Shown here: positions 1-16,700 of the stretch, in pieces
Layout of the letters: every line of letters begins with the position of its first letter
Position numbering within the stretch: position 1 is the first letter of the stretch
Source: Lunularia cruciata
Lineage: Eukaryota > Streptophyta > Marchantiopsida > Lunulariales > Lunulariaceae
Assembly (NCBI GenBank): GCA_948567375.1
Contig: OX419757.1
Coordinates: 34,348,001 to 34,412,000 of the forward strand
Direction: 5' to 3'
Length of the DNA stretch: 64,000 nt
Notes under the pieces: model-generated
The model's database searches: none
What the model saw: the letters and a program-made list of their open reading frames with translations, nothing else
What the model was told of the DNA's origin: nothing
Translations under genes and position numbers: made by a program

Positions 1-410
1 TGTTATGTGGCTCTTCTAGTGGAGTTGCTACTATGTTGGTGTATGATAGCTGTTCGAGAAGATTGCATATGGCATGTATGACTCCTCCCTTCACGGTGGT
101 TCCTCTTGGATAGTGGTTATGTCCTAGATGTACTTGACTTACAGCTAGTTCATTCTTTATATGGTACAGATTACAGACAGGCAATTAACAATGGGGCTCC
201 ATAGCACCCGGCCCTTTGATCTTTGCCCATCATAAGGTATACCATATACTTGGAGTAGATGGCTATCTGGAGTTAGAGGGACCTAATCGCCAACTACGGA
301 GCGATTATGGCACTTTAGAGTCTATGTATGACTTATGTGAGAGCTGTGCTTCTATAGTGTATGATGTTGACAGTGATGTATGTTGTGTAGCAATGTATAT
401 ATGCACGATA
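1..410 (+). mobile_element. 3' fragment of the methyltransferase-gypsy family (PHD finger end plus terminal repeat)
   Basis: Positions 1-137 read as the last ~45 codons of the integrase-PHD module found complete at 18865-18999 on the other strand, ending in TGA at 135-137. It is broken: the third zinc-ligand Cys is Tyr, the ligand His is kept, and Trp before the last Cys pair follows a TAG. After it come the family's 3' untranslated stretch and one ~105-bp terminal repeat 'A' (about 306-410). The fragment stops at the same A end as the two longer copies, but has only one A instead of A-B-A. The upstream part lies outside the window. Confidence 0.85.
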
Positions 411-452
411 ATGCCAAGGGCCCTCTAAGATGACGAGCACAACAATTGATGG

Positions 453-1337
453 CTATGTGCCCAATTTAACCACAATTGTAACATCATTGTTGTTTTGCTC
501 AAGCCCCTTCTCCTCGTGGGACTCCTTCTCTCCTTTCTTTGACCCGTCCCTATTCTCCTTGAAGAGGTCTTGCTCCTTGGTCTCAAAACCCAATGTTGCC
601 CAATTCCATAAGAATTGGTCTAACAAAATGGTGTGTCTCAGCCCAATAGTTTGCATCAATCTTATCACTTCACCTTCTCCAAGCGCCCCTACTATTCTTT
701 GAGCATGGGTAATGGCTTCAAAAATAGTACAAGGATTTTGCACCATTACTCTTAGCAAATCCTCTCTTGAAATTGTCAAGAGCTTTGGCTAGACTCATAT
801 TGGTTCTCCCAACCTATAGATCCAAAAATGCCTCCACATACTCTTAGATGCTATTCTTTTGCTTCAACCCCAAGAGTTTGGTTTGGGCCATTTGCACAAA
901 TCCACAGATTGGAAATTCTTGAGCAGCTTTTATTGCATAGCTGTCCAAGTGACCTCTCTTCCTTCTACCAACAATGTGTATTCTCAAGTGTCATACCATG
1001 TGAAGGCTTATCAATCAAGTACCCACATGCAAAAGCACTTGCAAAATGATCAATGATCTCCGTTGTGAACAATCAAAGGTATCAATTCATTCTTAAAATC
1101 TAATTTTACACTACTTTCATAGAATGTTGTCCCTTGTAAGGCTTGATATTGCATATTTTTTTCATTTGTAGTAATAATGTGGCTTGGTTGTTGATTGGAA
1201 TTGGTGTCATTGGCATGCATAACTCTCCATGTAAAATCTTCAATCATTGGTGTTGGTTGTTGAGACAACTCCTCTCCTTGCATTACTTGATCATTTGTGA
1301 TAGTACATATTTTATTTTTCAATTCCTCTGTGGTCAT
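453..1337 (-). pseudogene. Decayed retroelement gag-like reading frame
   Basis: Two open stretches (1050-1337 and 453-779, both minus) are joined by sequence with scattered stops. The distal part is hydrophilic, with a Lys/Glu-rich tail. No zinc knuckle or other diagnostic motif is visible. The gag assignment rests mainly on position: it lies downstream, on the same strand, of a primer-binding-site-like sequence at 2006-2017. It could instead be an unrelated repeat-derived ORF. The element is cut near 411-430, where the gypsy fragment of the opposite strand ends. Confidence 0.3.
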
Positions 1338-2005
1338 CTTGATTTATCAAAACTTTTTTAACATCCCTTGCATTCCTTGCATCAACTCTGGCAATTGCAG
1401 ATCCATAATTCCTACACACAGCCAATGTTCAATTGCTACTTCCTACTTCAATAAAGGGTTAGAATGATCACTCAAGAGGGAGCATGAACTATGGGGACAA
1501 CCATTGGGACCTTAGAGACTATCACTAGTTGATAATATTCCTCACTAAAATTGTGACTACAAAATCCCTAAACATCACTTTTGGTCTAACTACGTAATGG
1601 ATTTCTACTTGTATGTTGAAAGGGTGAGGATTTGGTACATTTAGATCCATAATATCATAGTAGAATGTAGATTTTAAAATCCCACTCTTTGTCGTATACA
1701 ACCCACAAGTAGAATCATTGGGTTTGGTGAATTCATCACTTTGTCCATGAATTTTGCTCCAAAGTGATAAACAAGAGATACTCTCATTTTCTCATGCTGG
1801 ATGTACATAATCTTGATGGGAAATGGACTCAAAAATGGGAAGCTAGTTGCAAGAAATTGTCCTCTTGGTGCCTCCATCCCATCTGCTCTTTAAAACACTT
1901 CCCAAGTCCAGCAATTGCACAATGTTTCCTCCCCTCAAATTACTCAATTTTAGTAGCTCATGTTCTATCAAGAGGGGTGATCCACGCTCTTGGATTGAAA
2001 TACTT

Positions 2006-2132
2006 GCTATGATACTATTGTAATACTCCAGGGACAAGAGAACTCTCCAAGAGAGATACAAGAGAGAAAACACCAATTTCATACTCAATACTCCAATGCC
2101 CCAAAGGAGCACCTTCTCTTTATTATATAGCC
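2006..2132 (-). other. Putative LTR end with primer binding site and TATA box of a second retroelement
   Basis: On the minus strand 2017-2006 reads TAGTATCATAGC, matching 10 of 12 bases of the usual plant initiator-tRNA-Met primer binding site TGGTATCAGAGC. About 100 bp upstream (2116-2132) is an AT-rich TATA-like CTATATAATAAAG, as expected of an LTR promoter. LTR limits and target duplication could not be fixed. The gag-like frame at 453-1337 lies downstream in the same direction. Confidence 0.4.
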
Positions 2133-2844
2133 AAGAGGATCCCTTCAAAGGAACCTCAACCCTTGGATAAGATACATGGATTGGCGACTTGTTAGTGAGC
2201 TCCATCCTTGGATTAGTTGCTTGGATGGGTGACATGTCAATCTTTGTCCTATCTTATTGGTCAAATGGGTTTGACCAAAGGGAATCTTTAGGGAATCTTC
2301 TTATAAGGAGCTCAAAATCATGTGGGTGAGGTACCATTGGAAAACTCTCCAAGAGACAAATCATAGGGTATAGAAGGCAAGCCTTTTCCTTGAGGGCAAG
2401 AATGTTTACATTTTTGAGACCTAATTCATTTGTTTAGGCCTCCAAAATGGGCTCTAAAGTTTTTTGGTTTTTTTTGTTTCTGCTCTATTAGTATAAGTAC
2501 TCTTTTGGTGACTCTTCTATTTGATCTTCCTAGCCCATTGTACACAACATCCTTCTAGATGTTATCTTGCCAATTTTCACCTCCAGATAATATGTCTAGC
2601 TACTTGTATTACACCCTATAACCGTACTTCTTCCTTGGCGTGTTGAATGATGCTTTCAACTCCTTTGTTGCCACCAAGGCATCATACTTCCAATCAAAGG
2701 TAGTCTCCATCAGTTCTCCTACATTTTTTCCCAACACAAGTCTCCAATTGTCTTTTGTCCACCATTTATGATTTCCTCTCTTCTCTTCCTTTGTTGAACC
2801 CTCCTCACAATTGCTAGCTGCAATTTTAGTCACAAATCCTCAAA

Positions 2845-3800
2845 AAGTCACCTAGCAGTCTCATCTCTCTCTACCTACAAGTACATTTGAATCTATATGT
2901 TTGCTTATAGTACCACAACCAATCCAATATTGATACCACCAAATAACTCCAATAAACATACTTCCTCTATTTTATACTACTAAATAAGTGTGGTATCCAA
3001 AGGTGAGAAGGTAATAAATCCCAAAGGCTCATCTTCAAATTGGTCCACTAGTAGTACAAAGGCTCTACTCCATGCTTGTTGTACCAAGTGATCCACATGT
3101 TGCTGCAATGCCTCATCCAAACCCAACAATGGAATATCCAAGGTGGATAGAACAACCACACTTGTACTCCAAATCTTAGTAATCTCTTTTTGTATTGGAG
3201 TATCTTCCACATAGGCATTCCCCTCCAGTAATTCACTATGCAATGTAATGGAACCATTGAAAGTTGAAATTGATGCCATGGTTCTTGATTGTAGTGATTC
3301 AAGAGTATCACTACTGAAGTGCACCGATAGGTGATATTTACATCCTTCACCTAACTGCCTATCTGGCCTATAGGAAGATGCCTCTTCCTGACAGTCAATT
3401 TTGACACCCATGGGGTATAACATTGCTCCACCAACTAGCACATCATATGACTTTGTTATTGTTGCAATGGCTTGAGCTCTCACCATAGAGATATCAATCA
3501 AATCACTAGGCTAAATTTTGATAATCAGCTCCTTATATATGATGTATTGTGTAGAACTACCCCTAGAGATGTCTCAATTTGGAATGGACACTTCTTCACA
3601 TTGGCCTTCTATAGCCCAAGACCAACAATTGCAGCCTTCTCAAACATAAAGGGTTGCACACTAGAATCTAATAAGATCCTTTGTTTTGTATAGTCCTTCC
3701 TTGAAGGTCCGACTAAACTTAAAATCCCTCTAGTTTTCTAATAGGACAACTCTAGGTGTAAACCAAGCTCACTCAAATACAAGTCTAGTTGGTAAGTGTT
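2845..3800 (-). mobile_element. Internal fragment of the methyltransferase-gypsy family (protease to methyltransferase motif I)
   Basis: An open stretch at 2980-3501 is clearly similar to the region between protease and methyltransferase of the element at 18028-26404 (for example MVRAQAIATI, then SYDVLVGGAM). Upstream, about 3501-3790, the protease motif survives in damaged form (LDSSVQP in place of LDSGAQP). Downstream, about 2850-2975, methyltransferase motif I is still readable (LLELFGGI, then VERDETAR). Homology stops abruptly near both ends. Many stops make it non-functional. It shows that the methyltransferase arrangement belongs to a multi-copy family. Confidence 0.85.
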
Positions 3801-6577
3801 GTTAGAGTTGAAGGAGACCCGACCATAGATAAATTTGGAGAAGACCACAATCTTAGCAAAGATGGAGATCACATGGGATTAGTTGGTGGGGATTGTAGAG
3901 GGGGCAGTGGAGTCCTCCTTGGAGAAGTTGAGGTTGTGGAAATCAAGATCTCAATTGTGTGCTTTGATACTGAAGGTATATACAGATGAGCTATTCTAAC
4001 AATTATGCAACAAGATTCATGAGCACACCTTAGACAAATTTAAGGATTCTACCAAGACACTATTGGAGATGAGCACAAAGTATAGAGATAGGATTGACTT
4101 GCTAGTTAGGATTTATAAGTGCAAAAGTAGTTCCTTGTAATAGTTTTAGGACAAAGGGAACTCTAGCCCGAAGGTAAACACTAGAAATATGTTATGTTAG
4201 TCTTTGGCCTCAAAGAAGGTCTTTGTCTTGAAATACCTTTGGCATAAAATTTTCTAGACTTCAGAAAATTTTGTGGCCAAAGAATTTTTGATCCATGCAA
4301 AGATAAATTAAGTGTTAGAGCTATATGTGCAGGAAATTCTTAATTGTGTATTAGGATAAGATAAGGTAGGATTAGCAATGAGTGATGTAGGTATAATAAG
4401 AAGATTACCATCATTTGCTTAGCCATTGATTATCTTCTTCAAGAAGTAAGAAATTTTATATAAGGGTTGCTATCCATTTTAAATTTTTTCTCTTTCTCAT
4501 AATCAAAGTTTTCAAGCACAAGGACCTTCATAATATTTAGCACTAAATCACCTACATTTTGTATTCTTGATTGTATACTTGGTTGAGTAGTAGTGAGGAA
4601 TGTTGCAGTAGGAATGTGTGTTTGAATACATGCTCATGAATTTGCAATGCATCAAAGAAGATATTCTTGACAATTTGGAAAAGCATGACAATGCATGGAA
4701 GGTTTATGGGAATACTAGATCATTGGAAGTACCACTAACTACGTAATAGTCAATTTCACAATTTTGTTAGGATTGCATCTTCTGGGAAGGGTAGTATATC
4801 ATTGAGTGATATCATCAAAGTGAGAGGACATTTGTGATTGAAATGACCTTCAGGGTGAAAATGACTTTTGTGGAGAAAAAAGACTCTTCAAGGGGAGATA
4901 CCTTGCGCATGAAGTGAATCATAAATATCAAAGGCTTATTATTTAGACTAGATCTTTTGTGAGATTGATTATTAATTTCTCTTTTTTGTAGTATGCTGCA
5001 ATGGATGACACTATCCTCTTCTAGGAGGAGTTTCTACTCAAGAGGTTAACATGTATAACAAACAAACTGGGACATTATGGCATTTTACCTTCACTTTTAG
5101 TCATTTCTAACTTGTATCCTTGTATCCTTGAGGGAACAACTTGTTCTTACAATTTATACTATTAGTATGTCAATATTAGGTTGTCACACATATTTTTTGT
5201 CATGTGTGATTGTTGCTGAAAGGGAATGTCAAATCTATTAATAGGCTTTCTCATTCTCCTTGATCTTCTTGAACCTTCATTCATAAGACCCATGTTATCT
5301 CTTGACCTCTTCTGAATTTCACTCAAAATTCTACACCTAAGTTTACCTTTTGAGATTAATTTTCTCCTTATGTAATATCAAGATCAAAAACTATCACTTA
5401 TGTTGTGGGGTTTTCTAGGTCTTTTTAGATGGTTCTTTAGGTTCAAGTAGAGATTATTCTTTGCATGATTGACATGAAGAATTGGCCTTGTAATTTTTGA
5501 AGGTAGATTTGTCATGCTTATCAGGTAGCTCCCGCACTTTATTGTTGTTATCTCCTTAAGTTCTCAACTCATCAAAGAGAACATCTCTATTTCTAATAAC
5601 TTATTTGATCTTAGGATTGAAAAGGAGGCCCTTTCAAACCCTCTTCATCACCTATAAAAGTCATCTTTCTGCTTTCTCAATGAACTTGCTCCTTAGCTCC
5701 TCAAGGATATGAGCATAAGTAGGATATTCTAAAAACTCTCAATGTTTCTGACATTATAAGGGAAACCTCTCAATACTTCAAATGCATTTCCAAGGGGAAG
5801 TACTTGAACAATGTTGGAGTGGAAGAAATCTAAGAAATCATTTTATCTTCTACTTGGTTCTTTTTGTGACTTGAAGAAGCACTAAATAGAGCAACATCCA
5901 AGATTTGCATTGTACTTCTTCTCTTTAGCCTTTTTGTTACCATTGAACTCTATCATCTTGTTTGCCACATAGTTCCATGTCATAGGTTCAATAGAAAGAA
6001 ATCTTCTCATCTATCCAACCGGGTTGTTCATAGTCTGAAAGAAGAGAATATAAGAGATGGTTAATCTTATATTTCCCTTCATACCTTACCATAATCCGTT
6101 GCTGCTGTACAGTTTTTTGAAGTCTATCTAAACTTTTGACAAGTGCTTGGTGAACTCATTACCAATTTGCATCTTTATGACCAACATCACTATCCAATTC
6201 TGACCTCATCTCTCCAACTTCTCAACAATAAAATACCATTTTCTTCCAAACTTCCCAACACCACAGGTGACTATCTACTATGTCTTTGTTAGGCTCTTTC
6301 AAAGCACACTTGAGAAAATCTTTAGTGGTAGAGTACTTCTCTCTCTCTCCATTCTATTCTGTTAAGACTCTACTTGATTGAAATCATGGATCTCTAATAC
6401 AAAGTCTAAACAGGCATAACTATTCAAAATAGATTGCACATTTGTAGACCAATATACATATTTTGTACTCACCCAATTTCTCTAGCCCTCACCGCCAATA
6501 GTACCAATTGTGAACCCATAATAACCTATGAATTATTGTTAACCTTGAATAGAGTTAAAGTTCTATCCTGTCATTTT
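3801..6577. other. Intergenic, repeat-derived, no gene seen
   Basis: No reading frame with recognisable content. A stretch near 4980-5170 resembles 40030-40215 (shared phrases around a 'ctcttttaggag' segment followed by 'actataagtatgtca'), suggesting two copies of one more decayed repeat. Confidence 0.5.
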
Positions 6578-6670
6578 AACATGGGGCTAAGCCCCATGTT
6601 ACCTCTCTTGTCTCTCCCTTGTACGGCTTGATGGGGTCTTCCCATCCTTCGTTTTTCCTACGCGGTCCCC
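6578..6670 (-). repeat. Dispersed repeat R1, copy 1 (with perfect palindrome)
   Basis: Shares the core 'gaccccatcaagccgtac' and a hairpin with copies at 11567, 27543 and 44403, and part of it with 53729. Here the hairpin is a perfect 21-bp palindrome at 6578-6598 (arms ACATGGGGCT and AGCCCCATGT around one A). The family is unclassified; a short retroposon or the end of a larger element is possible. Confidence 0.75.
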
Positions 6671-7422
6671 TTTTTTCTCATTTTGATTTCTTTATGTATC
6701 AAACATCCTAACAAACACTAAGCGCTCTCAATGTCACTAGAGTAGCCCGTCCTGACTGCATACAACAATACTCAGACTCACTGTTATTCAGATCATCCAG
6801 AGATAGAATATACAACATTTCACTCATGCAGCATAAAATACACCTGAAACCTAAGCAACATACCTAAAGTGCAAGGGGTGTATAGAACACATCTGAAGCA
6901 AAATGTAAGATGCTAGGGATGATTATCGTAATAAAACTTGGCATTCCAAGCACCTAGAACTCAGCTACATACACAGGAGCATTAGCAGAGGTGGTGCTTG
7001 ATAAAACCCTGATAGCGGCTGCGCCTCACTTTGCCCTAAACTAGAGATTATCTAATTCCAACATACTATAACACTCATCTGCTGTCCATTGTAATCTTTG
7101 GCAGGTCTCTGCTCCTTATCTACCGCATCTGCCTAGGCTTCGGTTCTCGAATTGAAGAACATTAGGCTATGATTGGAACAAGATGAAAGCAATTGACCTG
7201 AAAAAATAGCTTACTCATTTAAAAACCTTTCACCCAAAACATGTTCACTGGCAGATTCTTCCCGCAAGCAATCACTTCAATGAACTGATCAGGTAGATAT
7301 GGACTGGCGGCCGACATATTTCACATAACGATGAGCACATGTTGGTAAACTTCGGATGGAACAGATTATAAGTACATGGAGGATTCTGAATCCCTTCCCA
7401 GAAAGGACAGAAGTGCCATATC

Positions 7423-11143
<3,721 letters not shown>

Positions 11144-11566
11144 CGTGAATCGTGAACCCACTCTTCCTCTCTCCAAAGGGGCAGAACGATTACAGTGCAG
11201 TACATTTCAACTCTCACGAGATTCCTGACGCAATCTCATTTTCAAATTCGCCGGTTTAAGCCACATTCACTGACCGTGAATTGACATTCCGATCTACTGA
11301 ACGGGGGACCTGCCCCTACACTCGTCACGAAAGTCACGTCGCGAATCCCAATCATTCACCTCCTCTGTCTACAGCATCGTTCATTAAGGATTGGGGAAGG
11401 GTAGGAGGTTAAGGTTAGGAGGGGGCATCCAATCGGAATATGGAGCTAAATGAATTAAATGGTCGGTGCTTATTTACATATTATTATCGTCCAGTCCTTT
11501 ACAAAATTGGAGGACAACTTGATAATGTTTTTTATAATATGACTTAATGGCATATGTTATGATAAA

Positions 11567-11657
11567 AGGCGACCGTGTAGGAAAAATGAAGGATGGGAAG
11601 ACCCCATCAAGCCGTACAAAGGAGAGAAAAAAGGTAAAAGGGGGCTAAGCCCCAATT
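11567..11657 (+). repeat. Dispersed repeat R1, copy 2
   Basis: Same core as copy 1 in the opposite orientation, so the DHAR gene lies between two inverted R1 copies. The hairpin core is GGGGCT-A-AGCCCC at 11641-11653. About 110 bp further on, a phrase 'aaacatcacctaatgtgattg' has relatives near 44555 and 59750, suggesting a longer repeat of which R1 is one part. Confidence 0.75.
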
Positions 11658-14177
11658 GAGTCTGGATGAGAAATTTGCACTACCTCCGAGCCATGCAAGT
11701 CGTACTATCTACACACAATTGGAACTTCCAAAGAAACATCACCTAATGTGATTGTCTCCCCTAATGTTGATGTTATCACACTAACACCTACAAGAATCTA
11801 GGTGACTCTATTTCATCTGATTTACAATTTACAAAGTTGAATGGAACTTTATAATGAATTTCATAGTACATGTAAAAAGTTCACAGGCCATCACCCTTTC
11901 ACTTAAAAAATCTACTTGACTTAATTTCAACTGATTGTTACTACCGGAATGTATAAAAATGAGGGTGCAATTGATAATGAATTTAATTAATACTGCGGCC
12001 AGTTTCATGTGCTATCACTCTTTCAAATACGAGAATCTATTTGCCTTAATGTCATTTGTATTACCGCTCGATATTTTTCTTCTAGTTTTGAGATGGCTTC
12101 TGATGACAACTCTAGAAGAAATCCACAATCATGAGTTTCCCAAATGCTACTGTATAAAAATTGGAGAAAATCTAAGGGGGAATGAGCAAATCTACAACCG
12201 TAATATTTCTGCACTAACTTTCATTAGAATATGCAAAGAAGGCCTTGGCCCCTGGATTACGAACGGTCATATTTGTCAGCTTCATTGCAGCGGATGCACC
12301 AAAGCAGAGCGTGGCCTATGCATCCAAGCAACACGTTGCTAATTTTTTCCTCTATCTCAGCAGCAGAGAAGTTGCACAGAACACGTTCTTACATCTCTTT
12401 CTAGGAAGTCATTCCTCATAGGTTCTTCCAAACTGACACCTCGTTCACAGCAGGCGAGGTCGAATACGGAAGATGAGCGTTCATGTTCAAATTGTCTGTC
12501 AAAACTTGAGCACGGTAAGAGGTACAAAGTGATAACCCGCATTGAGAGACAAATTGGTGTGTTTGCCCATCCCCAAGTTCATCAAATTTGCAGAGGGATA
12601 AGCATTAAAGGAAACGATCAGTGGATTTACAGAAGATCAAAAAGTGATTTTTGAATTTTTGAAGCAGATTCGATTGGCGTTTTTATTGTTAGAATTCGTA
12701 TCAATCTACTCGAGATACGATCAAATAAAAATCCTGGAATTTGAAGTGCATTGCTGTTGCTAGAGGTGTGATCCGTCGTGTCAGAGATAGATGCAATAGA
12801 GGATTTAAATGGGAAATTGACGGGCTGCTTAGGGGACCTGACACTTGTTAGTAAACTGGAAGGTCGGTGCCCGTAAAGGAAAAATGTTGCAAAAGTAAAT
12901 GGGCCGAATAAGGTAGTTACTGCGGCGGCCTAGTTTATTGGTCGCATATGAGCGAGTTTAGGTGTGCGGTTCAAAATCGTTCGTGGTCGGATTAGTGACT
13001 ATATCTATGTTAATCAGGATTTAATTTCTTTCGGGTGACATTACCTAAGTTAATATGGATTTAAGTTACGAGGGAGGTGGAGAAGTAACAAGTTGTCGTG
13101 CGTCGATCAAATTGGCATCAAGGGGAGTGGCCTTTATGGTAGCAAGTTGTGAAAATTTGAAGAGGGTGCACACACCCAATATTGTTAGGGAAACTCAGAA
13201 CTTGGTTCCTTTCATCCCGATCACTTACCAATACGACAGTAGAGAATGCAAACGAATGCACTAAAGATTGACGACAGTCGGGCGTGCCAACAATGAAGGA
13301 AATAGGGAATAGAAATCACTTACGACACGCAATCATTGTAGATTTAGACACGCAATCATTGTAGACTTAGAACCAAGTTTGAGTTTATGATTTTGGAGTT
13401 ATGGAGATTGTTAAACGGTGAAGGTACTCCTCTTCCGTTGTCAATCTTTGCAGCAGCGAATTCCCTTACTCTATCATTTCCACTCAATGTGCGCTAGTCC
13501 TTCTTGTTTATCGTTTGCAATAGTTTCATATTCTTTTATCCCTCGGGCCAATTCAAGTTATACTCCATTTCCAATGTCATTAGGGGGTTTCAGAAATAGG
13601 TTTGCCAGATGTCTATGGGATAAATAACAAACTTCGTAACTATTTTTAGTGAACTATATAGGGAGATGAGGTGCTAATAAATGAATGCTTCATAAATTAT
13701 TATATGGTATATCACATGCAATTTGCATTCATTTATAAAAATCAGACACTATACTAAGGATGTTTAGGAGTTCCATAGTGAAATAAATGACTGTCAAAAG
13801 AGATGATGTGGCTTCTTGAGAGAGTTGCAATGTTTTTCTGGTGAGTGAATTCTTAGAGTGGGATTTATGAAATTTTTTGGCGGATCCAAAATGCCGCTCT
13901 CAACTATTCAAATTCAAATTCACCATGTGCAAATGCTCTGTCAATAAACTAATCTGGTGGGTTTTGTAGTTTTGCATTGGTGTGTTGGTTCATATCCATA
14001 TATATTAGTGTGGTGAGGGAGATAGCTTGAGTTATGGAAAATGATTTGCATCATCTTATTGTAACCAAGAAATTAATTGGAGATCAAGGAATTTACTCCA
14101 AAAGGGCAACAAAAATTTAGCAAAAACCTGATTACAATGTATTCTCACATTTGGATGCAAAATCAACTTGCACTATC
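11658..14177. other. Intergenic, no gene seen
   Basis: Only short open stretches with no family resemblance, on either strand. The 5' untranslated region and promoter of DHAR should lie just above 11143, but I cannot point to a convincing TATA box or start site. Confidence 0.5.
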
Positions 14178-14340
14178 AAGCAACTACCAGCGGCAATGAG
14201 CGTCTACCAGCGGCAATGACCAACTACCAGCGGCAACGAGCGTCAACGAGCGCCAACCAGCTTTGAGCTTCTAGCGGCAACGAGCAGCGACGAGCAACAA
14301 CGAGCAATGACGAGCAACAACGAGCAACAACAAGAAGTGA
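14178..14340 (+). repeat. GC-richer minisatellite, (cgagcaacaa)-like units
   Basis: Begins with three units of 'ctaccagcggcaa(t/c)ga' and grades into shorter ~10-bp units of 'cgagcaacaa' and 'cgagcaatga'. Units are imperfect; there is no long open frame across the array. Confidence 0.8.
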
Positions 14341-14404
14341 CAAGAAAAATCCCATTTAATCCTAAATTAACACATTAAATCCCATATAAATTGTGTTCCC
14401 GCTA

Positions 14405-14560
14405 GTCTAGTGCATAAATTTGTCAACTTTTGATTACCATGGGTATTCTCAAACATCATGGATGCTCCCTTTGGTGGCCTCTGTTGTCTAGTGCATAAAT
14501 TTGTCAACTTTTGATTACCATGGGTGTTCTTGAACATCATGGATGCTCCCTTTGGTGGCC
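14405..14560 (+). repeat. Tandem duplication, two 75-bp units at 81-bp period
   Basis: 14405-14479 and 14486-14560 are near-identical (both start 'gtctagtgcataaatttg' and end 'ccctttggtggcc'), with a handful of differences in the middle. Confidence 0.9.
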
Positions 14561-15049
14561 GGCCGCCACTTTCACTCTAACCCTAAATGATAAACTTTAT
14601 TAACCATAATATGTATTCAATGCACTACAAAGTGATAACGGAAAATTTCATTCCTTATTTTCTACAAACCACCTCATATGGAGTGCACTAATAATAAGGA
14701 ACTTGGCCCGAACTCCTAACGATACCTTTTCTACCTCCCGGTCCACACCGTACCCATTTAGTCAACGCTTTGTAACTATCTATATGAAAAGTTATGAAAC
14801 TTCGTATAACTATTTCTGAAACCCCCTATTGTAAAACGTGAGTTTCTTGTGTTTGTTAAGAATGGTGTATGTCAAACCAGTTCCACCCCCTCTATGACTC
14901 CTCCTCCACCCCCACAATTTCTAAGACTCCTTTCATCTCTCGGAATGGATTTGAAGAACAGTCCAAGACATTTGATACTACCCCTTTGCACCATGCAAAA
15001 GGGGAAGAAGATCTATCTAATGATAGATTTAGAATAGTCAATCATCATT

Positions 15050-15838
15050 ATGCGCAGAATTCTTGACTATTTAGAAGAGTTTGATCATTTCTTCATTTTA
15101 CTGGAGCCCTTGCAAGAAGTCATCGCAAAAGCTCAATGCATTTGCATGATGACCTTCTATCTTGTGAAATTTGGAAGAGGCTTTCTTAAGGAGATGAATG
15201 GAATTCAATTTAAGAAAAAGTGGAAACAATGTATGGCTTCCTACAAGTTAGCTTGAAATGGCAAGGACAAGAGCAAAGAGGAAGGTTTAACCAAGTGTGA
15301 ATTGAAAAGGAGTTGGAAAACCATAAATGATAAATTGAATCATTAGTACCTTCATTTTCATTGCATGGACTTGATGTTTGGAGGTAGAGCAAACATTTCT
15401 CCTCCTACACTTGTAAGTTTCAATTTAGAGGACTGAATAATATAATTGAGTTGAATGTCAATGTTGAAGAAAATGAGCTAGAAGCATGCCATGAATTTTA
15501 TGAAGAGGATGAAGAGTATGTTGGGGAAGATACTCCAGAATCTGAAATTGTGCAATTTGATTTCATCTCCTACACACTAGGGATAGATTTTTTTGATTTC
15601 ACATATTCAAGTGCACAAGGTGAAAATTATTTTACAAATGATAGGGCTATCTTGCAAGAGGAGTGTAGCATATCACCACCTTCTCATTATGTTCCAAGCT
15701 TTTTGTCGAGTGTTCATGAAGATAATGAATTGGAGGATTTTGCTACCACAAAGACCAAAGATCAAGAGGGAGAAGGAGGAGAGAAAGAAAGAGGGTGTGA
15801 AGGCAAGTCTTGAAAGAGGAGGAAGATTCTTAGAGTGA
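15050..15838 (+). pseudogene. Unrecognised decayed reading frames, one strongly acidic
   Basis: 15050-15256 encodes a basic, Trp/Lys-containing stretch (FKKKWKQCMASYKLA) that faintly recalls a trihelix/SANT-like domain. 15451-15813 encodes 120 residues rich in Glu and Asp. They lie in the same orientation but are separated by stops. They may be remains of one transposon-borne gene. I do not recognise a family. Confidence 0.25.
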
Positions 15839-16249
15839 GTTCAAATTCTACTCTTATTTTTGCTTTTCCCAAGATATTGCTAGCCATATGAAATTGAGGA
15901 CTAAAAATTTAGAAGTTAGAGAGAATTTGAAATTAGCCAACATAGAAGCCACAAAGGTGGCTAAGATGTAGAAGCATATGACAACCCAATCAACATATAA
16001 TTCAATTATTTTAGTAAGTAATAGGTTGATCTCACAAGGATATGGGTTGGAAATGATTGAATAAGTAGGAAAATATCACATGGAGTCCTTTATTATTTAC
16101 TATTTACTATTTAACCTCTTGAATGGAGACAACTCCCAAACAAGGACAATTACACCAAGAAGGTGCATCATAGAAACAACAAAGAATTATCACTCGCATG
16201 GAAGTAAATAATTCTAATGAATTTTGAGAGGTGATGGTTCAGAATGAGA

Positions 16250-16700
16250 GGTGCTCTTCTTCTCTAAAGGTCTCACAAAGATTCTACAAAGATAAGTGTC
16301 ATACCCTTCCAAAGATGAGGGGGTCTTCCAAAGACCATCCTATCTTTGGAAGGTGCTTATCTTGCTCCTTTTAAAGATATTTGTCCGCAATATTCCAAAG
16401 TTAGTGTTTTGCTCTTTCAAAGAGGCCGTCTTATGAAGTCAATGTCCCAACCTTCCAAAGGTACCATCTTCACCAAAGATAATATTTTTCCCTCCCAAAG
16501 GCACACCTTCAACAAACCGTAATGTTCTACCCTTTGAAGGGCACCATCTTCTCCTAAGATAGATTTTCTACTCCTTTGTAAGGCATTGCTTCTGAGTGGA
16601 AACCAATGTCCTACCCTTCAGAAGGCAATATCTTCATCAAAATAAAATGTATGCCTTTGGAAGGCACTCTCTTAAAGATATTGGATGATTTTCAAGACAA
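16250..16700. repeat. Diverged tandem array around 'ccttccaaagg' motifs
   Basis: The motif cttccaaag, or its complement ctttggaagg, recurs about every 50-60 bp with variable spacers. Unit boundaries are too diverged to call by eye. It is followed at 16700-17835 by AT-rich sequence in which I see no gene apart from a short unassigned frame at 17312-17503. Confidence 0.5.

Noticed and set aside
14178-14340. CRISPR-like array
   Set aside because: Units are short, contiguous and lack unique spacers; this is a eukaryotic minisatellite.
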